DNA of 58,475 bases from Bacteroidales bacterium (GTDB lineage Bacteria; Bacteroidota; Bacteroidia; Bacteroidales; GCA-2748055): positions 1 through 58,475 of the forward strand of contig JAIOZM010000015.1 of assembly GCA_021740585.1 (NCBI GenBank), read 5' to 3'. The notes under the pieces were generated by a model. That model made no database searches. It was given only the letters and a program-made list of their open reading frames with translations, and was not told the origin of the DNA. The translations under genes and the position numbers were made by a program. Within the stretch, counting starts at the first letter, position 1; the number at the start of each line of letters is the position of its first letter. This document shows, one piece after another, positions 55,001 through 58,475 of this stretch.

Positions 55001-55358
55001 TCGTATTTGAAGACAGAACAATTTGATTTTCAGAAATTTTAAAATTAATATCTGTCTCGCTGAATAATTTGGTTAAAACAGCGTCAATATTTTTTTCAGT
55101 AACAGAAAGGCTTACTTTTCGATCGGTATCAACAATATTTTTGCTGTAAACAAATTTATAATCACTTTCCTTTTCTATTAAGTCAAGGATGGTTTTAACG
55201 CTAACGTTATTTTTATCTATTGTAAATGATTTATCCTGGGAAAAAATGTTAATTGAATTAAGTGAAAGTGTGACGAATATTAGTAGGAATTTAAAGAATT
55301 GTGCAAAAAGAATATGCTTTTTTTGTCTGATTCCTAAACAAAGTAATTTTAGATTCAT
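52095..55358 (-). CDS. SusC/RagA-family TonB-dependent outer-membrane transporter with STN domain
   Basis: A 1087-residue protein. After the signal peptide (ending INIFSQ) comes a secretin/TonB short N-terminal (STN) domain (about 42-118), then a carboxypeptidase-D-regulatory-like domain (about 133-212, [20 protein letters not shown]). The plug (about 215-330) has the SusC marker [30 protein letters not shown], and a long barrel ends in FGINVSL. STN-bearing SusCs signal to a FecR anti-sigma factor when loaded with ligand, and exactly such a FecR/ECF pair is encoded just upstream. It imports oligosaccharides into the periplasm with SusD. The 116-bp gap to FecR contains a plus-strand hairpin, listed separately. 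Confidence 0.96.
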   Translation of the reverse strand: [1087 protein letters not shown]

Positions 55359-55444
55359 TATTTTTGTAGTTTAGTTAGAATAAAATAAATTTCCATACGG
55401 GAATTTTAGGCAGGAAGTTGGTGGCTCATCTTCCTGCTTTTTTT
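55359..55444 (+). ncRNA. Possible antisense small RNA opposite the susC leader
   Basis: On the plus strand a TATTTTTG box (55359-55366) fits the -7 element TAnnTTTG, though no TTG sits at the right distance upstream. An intrinsic terminator follows at 55410-55444: stem gcaggaag (55410-55417) with cttcctgc (55430-55437), then seven T. A transcript of about 75 nt would run antisense to the susC 5' untranslated region, as DonS-type RNAs do in Bacteroides. No coding gene on this strand explains the terminator. Confidence 0.3.
55410..55444 (+). terminator. Plus-strand intrinsic terminator upstream of susC
   Basis: Perfect 8-bp stem (gcaggaag/cttcctgc), 12-nt loop, then TTTTTTT on the plus strand. 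Both neighbouring genes are on the minus strand, so it does not end either of their messages. Confidence 0.65.
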
Positions 55445-55474
55445 AGGAGCTATCGTTTTTCATTTTTTCATCTT

Positions 55475-56563
55475 TTAATTTTTAGGAAAATCTTTTCGAA
55501 TTTTTAGAATATATGTCTTTTTAGCGTAAGAGTTATCCGGATTTTTATGCCACTCACCAACAGTATATTCAACCGGGATTGCCAGTGAAATTAGGTCTAA
55601 AACCTGGTCAAGTGTTTCAGTTTCAAAGGTTGCGGTAAAATTAAGGCCTTCCAAATCCGCCTTGGGATAAGAAATATTAACATTATACCATTTTTCAATT
55701 TTGCTAAGGACGTCTAACATAGGATCATCATCAAAGATCAGTCTTCCTTCAACCCATGCAACATATTTGTCCATGTTTTCTTCTTTTTCAACCTTATATT
55801 TTAAAGTTGACCTGTCTAAAGAATAAATCTGTTTTGGAATAAGGTTTACAGGATTATTTCTTCCTGTTTTAAATCTTCTGAGAATTTCGACCTTTCCCTC
55901 AACTAAAGCTGTAGAAATTTTATTATCATTAGGATAAGAAGAAAGGTTAAATTTTGTTCCAAGTACTCTTACAGAAATCTGATCGGTATTAACAATAAAA
56001 GGAGATTTTTCATTTCTTGCTATTTCAAAAAATCCTTCTCCGCTAAATTCAACAGACCTGCTTTTATTACTAAATGCTAATGGATATTTAATACTACTTC
56101 CTCCATTCAACCAAACAACGGAACCGTCTGGTAATTCAGTTTTTAATCTTGACCCGGAAGGAACAGTTAACTCAGTAAAGGTTGATTTTTGTTGGGAAAA
56201 ATTAATACTTTGTTTTAATTGGTAAACACTAAAAATTAAAATTGGGAAAATCAGAATTGCCGCAATTCTTGCAAAACTCAGGTAAATTTTTCTAAGCTTG
56301 CTTTCAGAGTTGAGTTCAATTGTTTGCTTTTCTTCTCTATTAATTAATCGATTTAAAATGGAATGATATTGATTTTTCAGGTAAGGGCTGATATTATTAC
56401 CCTCAGATTCAATTTCGTCCCAAATTTCATGGAGACAAAACTCAATTTTAGAATCATTTTCAGGATTTAACAGAAATATTTCTGCTTTTATTATTTCCTC
56501 CACTGTTGCCTTTCCGGCAAAGTAAGTTTTAATCAGTTTTAATTCGTTTGGGGAAATATTCAT
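55475..56563 (-). CDS. FecR-family anti-sigma factor
   Basis: About 362 residues from an ATG near 56563; a GTG at 56611 in the same frame is a less likely start. The cytoplasmic N-terminus (MNISPNELKLIKTYFAGKATVEEI) would hold the sigma factor. A membrane helix (about 97-115, IAAILIFPILIFSVYQL), the periplasmic FecR domain (LTVPSGSRLKTELPDGSVVWLNGGSSIKYP) and a C-terminal DUF4974 domain complete it. It would receive a signal from the STN domain of SusC and release the ECF sigma factor. The gene lies 72 bp after the sigma gene. Confidence 0.94.
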   Translation of the reverse strand: MNISPNELKLIKTYFAGKATVEEIIKAEIFLLNPENDSKIEFCLHEIWDEIESEGNNISPYLKNQYHSILNRLINREEKQTIELNSESKLRKIYLSFARIAAILIFPILIFSVYQLKQSINFSQQKSTFTELTVPSGSRLKTELPDGSVVWLNGGSSIKYPLAFSNKSRSVEFSGEGFFEIARNEKSPFIVNTDQISVRVLGTKFNLSSYPNDNKISTALVEGKVEILRRFKTGRNNPVNLIPKQIYSLDRSTLKYKVEKEENMDKYVAWVEGRLIFDDDPMLDVLSKIEKWYNVNISYPKADLEGLNFTATFETETLDQVLDLISLAIPVEYTVGEWHKNPDNSYAKKTYILKIRKDFPKN

Positions 56564-56635
56564 CAATTTGTGTTTCAGGTTTATTAGTAATACGAATCTG
56601 AAACAAAACACTACTATCAGAAAAATAAAAAATAA

Positions 56636-57208
56636 TTAAAGAGTGATTAGGATGCTTAGAAAATGCTTGAGTTTTTCCCTTATAATTTTTAAGGAATTTA
56701 CTATCTGATTTTCAACAGTGTTTTTGGAGATACCAAGTTTTTTTGCGATTTCATCATTGCTTAGACCTTGAATCCGGCTAAGATGAAATATTTCTTTTTT
56801 TGATGGACTCAGTTGCGCAATGGCTCTATCAAATTCTCCTTTTAATTCGGAGAAGTTAATATCTTTTTCGGTCTTATTATCTGAGCTTCCTATTATTTTT
56901 GAAAGAATGATGGATTTTTGATCTTCTCTTTTTTTCAAACGAAAATGATCGATGGCAAGCCTATGGGTAATGGTAAAAATATAAGAACCTAATTCACGAT
57001 CAATATCAATTTTCGAATGATTTTCCCATAGTTTTATAAAACTTTCCTGAAGGACTTCCTCAGCGTTTTGCTCATTTCTAAGAATCTTCAATGCAAAATG
57101 ATACACCTTCTCGCTCATAAGATTATAGACTATCTCAAAGGCCAGAATATCGCCTGATTTCAGACGGGCACACAGATCTTTTTCTATTTTAAAATTCTTA
57201 GAAAACAT
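56636..57208 (-). CDS. ECF RNA polymerase sigma factor (sigma-70 family)
   Basis: A 190-residue sigma factor. Region 2 (about 15-85) has KVYHFALKILRNEQNAEEVLQESFIKLWEN, and region 4 (about 130-185) has IAQLSPSKKEIFHLSRIQGLSNDEIAKKLGISKNTVENQI. It belongs to the Bacteroidota ECF group paired with FecR anti-sigma factors. It is the first gene of the PUL and would drive the susC promoter when substrate is bound. A well-matched housekeeping promoter lies 260 bp upstream, giving a long leader of about 250 nt. Confidence 0.95.
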   Translation of the reverse strand: MFSKNFKIEKDLCARLKSGDILAFEIVYNLMSEKVYHFALKILRNEQNAEEVLQESFIKLWENHSKIDIDRELGSYIFTITHRLAIDHFRLKKREDQKSIILSKIIGSSDNKTEKDINFSELKGEFDRAIAQLSPSKKEIFHLSRIQGLSNDEIAKKLGISKNTVENQIVNSLKIIREKLKHFLSILITL

Positions 57209-57466
57209 AAAATCAAAATGATTGAATAAGAACCAGATAAGACAAACTTCAAGTCCTTAATATTCCAATTTTCACCAAGGTAAAATTATCATAAAAAATT
57301 TCAACTTTACTAATTCTTTCTTTAAGTTAAGGCATTTTAACATATTAATAATTTGATAAGTGGTAGGATATTCTATTATTAATGAGGCAGATAGATGTAG
57401 TTCGTTGCATTTATTATATTTATGAATAATTTCAATTTTGAAATTTGTAATTCCAACAAATGAAAC
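57209..57466. other. Long AT-rich leader of the sigma gene
   Basis: This 258-bp stretch before the sigma gene has no convincing gene. The 74-codon minus-strand frame at 57272-57496 is rich in Ile, Lys and Leu without a family pattern and overlaps the predicted promoter. Confidence 0.4.
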
Positions 57467-57497
57467 CAAAATTATTTTCACTTTTTTTATTTTCAAA
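57467..57497 (-). promoter_or_regulatory. Promoter of the sigma/FecR genes
   Basis: On the minus strand, TTTG (57497-57494) is followed after 19 bp by TAATTTTG (57474-57467), an exact match to TTTG-N19-TAnnTTTG. It is the only exact match I found upstream of the sigma gene. The resulting 5' leader would be about 250 nt. Confidence 0.5.
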
Positions 57498-57534
57498 GAA
57501 AGTGTAACATAATGAATCAGGTTTATCCCAATTT

Positions 57535-57550
57535 TCCTTCCTGGGGAGCA
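57535..57550 (+). repeat. Putative attR core (copy of tRNA-Asn 3' end)
   Basis: tccttcctggggagca here equals 25137-25152 at the 3' end of tRNA-Asn, in the same orientation. The bases on both sides differ. The copy lies just outside the promoter of the first PUL gene and marks the likely right edge of the island. Confidence 0.6.
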
Positions 57551-57553
57551 TCA

Positions 57554-57587
57554 AAAACCTCACAGAAATTTTCTGATGGGGTTTTTA
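57554..57587. terminator. Hairpin after the att copy
   Basis: aaaaacctcacagaaa (from 57554) can pair with tttctgatggggttttt, giving an imperfect stem flanked by A-run and T-run. This looks like a bidirectional intrinsic terminator of the kind that follows tRNA genes. Confidence 0.45.
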
Positions 57588-57596
57588 ATGGGCGCA

Positions 57597-57668
57597 TAGA
57601 GCGCTCCCGAGACATCGGGATTAATCCGTAGGTCGAAGGTTCTCCCGAATCCTCGGGACTGGGGAGCA
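57597..57668 (+). pseudogene. Scrambled tRNA-Asn pseudogene with two palindromic inserts
   Basis: Three blocks match tRNA-Asn exactly and in order: 57597-57604 (= 25097-25104), 57621-57642 (= 25112-25133) and 57659-57668 (= 25143-25152). Between them, 7 and 9 tRNA bases are replaced by two 16-bp palindromes, tcccgagacatcggga (57605-57620) and tcccgaatcctcggga (57643-57658). The 5' acceptor strand and D-arm start are missing, so it cannot be a functional tRNA. Confidence 0.75.
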
Positions 57669-57680
57669 AATTAATAAATA

Positions 57681-57716
57681 CCTTTAAACATAAGGTTTAG
57701 AGGCATTTTTGTTTTT
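57681..57716 (+). terminator. Intrinsic terminator after the tRNA pseudogene
   Basis: The stem cctttaaac (57681-57689) pairs with gtttagagg (57695-57703), with one G-T pair, and is followed by a T-rich tail (catttttgttttt). Confidence 0.6.
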
Positions 57717-58118
57717 ACTACTGTAACACGACTAAAACAAATTCAATTTTCCTGCCTGGGGATAAAATTAGCAAAAAGTTAACTTCCTTTTTTTCACTCT
57801 ATTTCCTATCTAATAGATAATAAGAGCTATAAGGCATTTTAATCTTTGATTGACAGCAACACATTACTCATATTGAGATAGTGTCTGTAGGGCTTCTAAA
57901 TGTCTTTAAATCAAAGATTTGGGATGTCTAATGGCGTAAGTACTTGTATGTGTGTATAATATAGCATTATTGAGTGATTTGTACTCCTATAATACTGTAA
58001 AATATATGTCGACTTGAAATAGAATAATTAAAATTAAGTATTACCTTAGTTATATAAAGGTCGAACCGAGCATAACCTACCATATAGGTGAATTATACTT
58101 GGATTAAACCAGCATATA
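57717..58118. other. Intergenic region, little recognisable content
   Basis: About 400 bp without a coding frame. An 11-bp inverted repeat (aatctttgatt at 57841-57851 and aatcaaagatt at 57909-57919) is the only structure seen, and it may be chance in AT-rich DNA. Confidence 0.45.
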
Positions 58119-58152
58119 AACCTGTTGGGCTGCATGCAAGACATGCCAGGTT
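58119..58152 (+). other. Stem-loop in the leader of the truncated lipoprotein gene
   Basis: aacctg (58119-58124) pairs with caggtt (58147-58152) and encloses a second stem gcatg/catgc around caaga, with a 7-nt bulge (ttgggct). It ends 23 bp before the ATG. No known riboswitch is recognised. Confidence 0.35.
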
Positions 58153-58175
58153 CGCCTTAAAAATGAAAAAAGCAA

Positions 58176-58379
58176 ATGAAGACAATTAAAATACCTATTA
58201 TAGTTTTACTCATACTGATATTTTATTTCTTATTTTCATGTAATAAGGATGAACAAATTAATTATCCTATTGAACCACATCTTGATTTTAAAAAAATAGA
58301 AATTGATAAGGTTCTGGATGTACTTGGTAATAATTATGAGTATTTCGGAGTAAAGTGTACAACGCAATCCGGGATATAG
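58176..58379 (+). CDS. Small lipoprotein, probably cut short by an insertion element
   Basis: A 67-codon frame with a lipoprotein signal (MKTIKIPIIVLLILIFYFLFSC, Cys22) followed by NKDEQINYPIEPHLDFKKIEIDKVLDVLG. The last 12 codons, from about 58343, lie inside the first of three 19-bp repeats, so the natural C-terminus seems to have been replaced by insertion-element DNA. The family is unknown. A short stem-loop (58119-58152) precedes the start. Confidence 0.5.
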   Translation: MKTIKIPIIVLLILIFYFLFSCNKDEQINYPIEPHLDFKKIEIDKVLDVLGNNYEYFGVKCTTQSGI

Positions 58380-58475
58380 TGTACAGCCCATTCCGGAGCA
58401 AAGTGTACAATTTTTTGGAGCGTATTTTTTAATTTTTTTTGAATTTGGCGGGGCGCGGCAGCGCTTTTTACCGGT
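58343..58475. mobile_element. Likely end of an IS21-like insertion element (continues past window)
   Basis: Three 19-bp direct repeats of the form TTCCGGAGCAAAGTGTACA start at 58343, 58367 and 58391, exactly 24 bp apart. They vary at a few positions but all end in AGTGTACA. Multiple short repeats of this kind at an end are characteristic of IS21-family elements. The sequence then continues (attttttggagcg...) to the window edge, so the transposase genes would lie to the right. They interrupt the lipoprotein frame. Confidence 0.5.

Noticed and set aside
57272-57496. 74-codon minus-strand frame upstream of the sigma gene
   Set aside because: Composition is low-complexity Ile/Lys/Leu, no family is recognised, and it overlaps a well-matched promoter.
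57841-57919. 11-bp inverted repeat as insertion-element ends
   Set aside because: Only 57 bp lie between the arms, there is no gene inside, and such matches are likely by chance in AT-rich DNA.

Overview
The window looks like a chromosome segment from a marine-type member of the Bacteroidota (Marinilabiliales/Prolixibacteraceae-like, by inference). It carries a SusC/SusD polysaccharide utilization locus (PUL), ECF-sigma/FecR regulation, four proteins with type IX secretion (T9SS) C-terminal sorting domains, LytTR two-component genes, a DUF5916 outer-membrane protein, and promoters of the Bacteroidota form TTG-N19-21-TAnnTTTG. It is AT-rich.

Bases 1-25076 are chromosomal housekeeping and envelope genes. 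From the left: a PspC/PadR operon (minus strand, running off the left edge), an MFS transporter, a large multi-PAS histidine kinase, a DUF2797 protein, and a DUF5916 outer-membrane protein. Next comes a TetR-led cassette: an outer-membrane barrel, a LolD-like ATPase, two FtsX-type permeases and a LolA-like protein. Then follow a lipocalin-like secreted protein, a small lipoprotein, a porin-like protein, a LytTR regulator with a LytS/LytTR two-component pair, an outer-membrane protein, and a PfkB-family kinase.

Bases 25077-57550 look like a genomic island. tRNA-Asn(GTT) lies at 25077-25150. Just downstream is a decayed tyrosine-recombinase fragment (25374-25569). The 16-bp tRNA 3' end (25137-25152) is repeated exactly at 57535-57550. 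Between the repeats, all on the minus strand, is a 16-gene PUL. Transcription runs from an ECF sigma factor (57208) through FecR anti-sigma, SusC (with STN domain), SusD, a LamG/InlB/CBM surface protein, two beta-propeller proteins (one PL22-lyase-like), a sulfatase, a GH28, a sulfatase-esterase fusion, a GH36-like and a GH3 enzyme, three consecutive GH88/GH105 unsaturated-uronyl hydrolases, and a beta-helix protein.

The gene set implies a sulfated, esterified (probably acetylated), galacturonate/uronate-containing and galactose-decorated polysaccharide, such as a sulfated pectin-like glycan of marine plants or algae. Secreted propeller, helix and T9SS proteins would bind or cut the polymer. 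SusCD would import fragments. Sulfatases and the esterase would strip substituents, and GH105, GH28, GH3 and GH36 would finish degradation. No classic pectate-lyase or PL1/PL10 gene is present although three GH105 genes are, so the propeller and beta-helix proteins are the candidate lyases.

Bases 57551-58475 hold a scrambled second tRNA-Asn copy containing two 16-bp palindromes, a terminator, a nearly empty 450-bp stretch, and a small lipoprotein gene cut by three 19-bp repeats of 24-bp period that resemble an IS21-family end.
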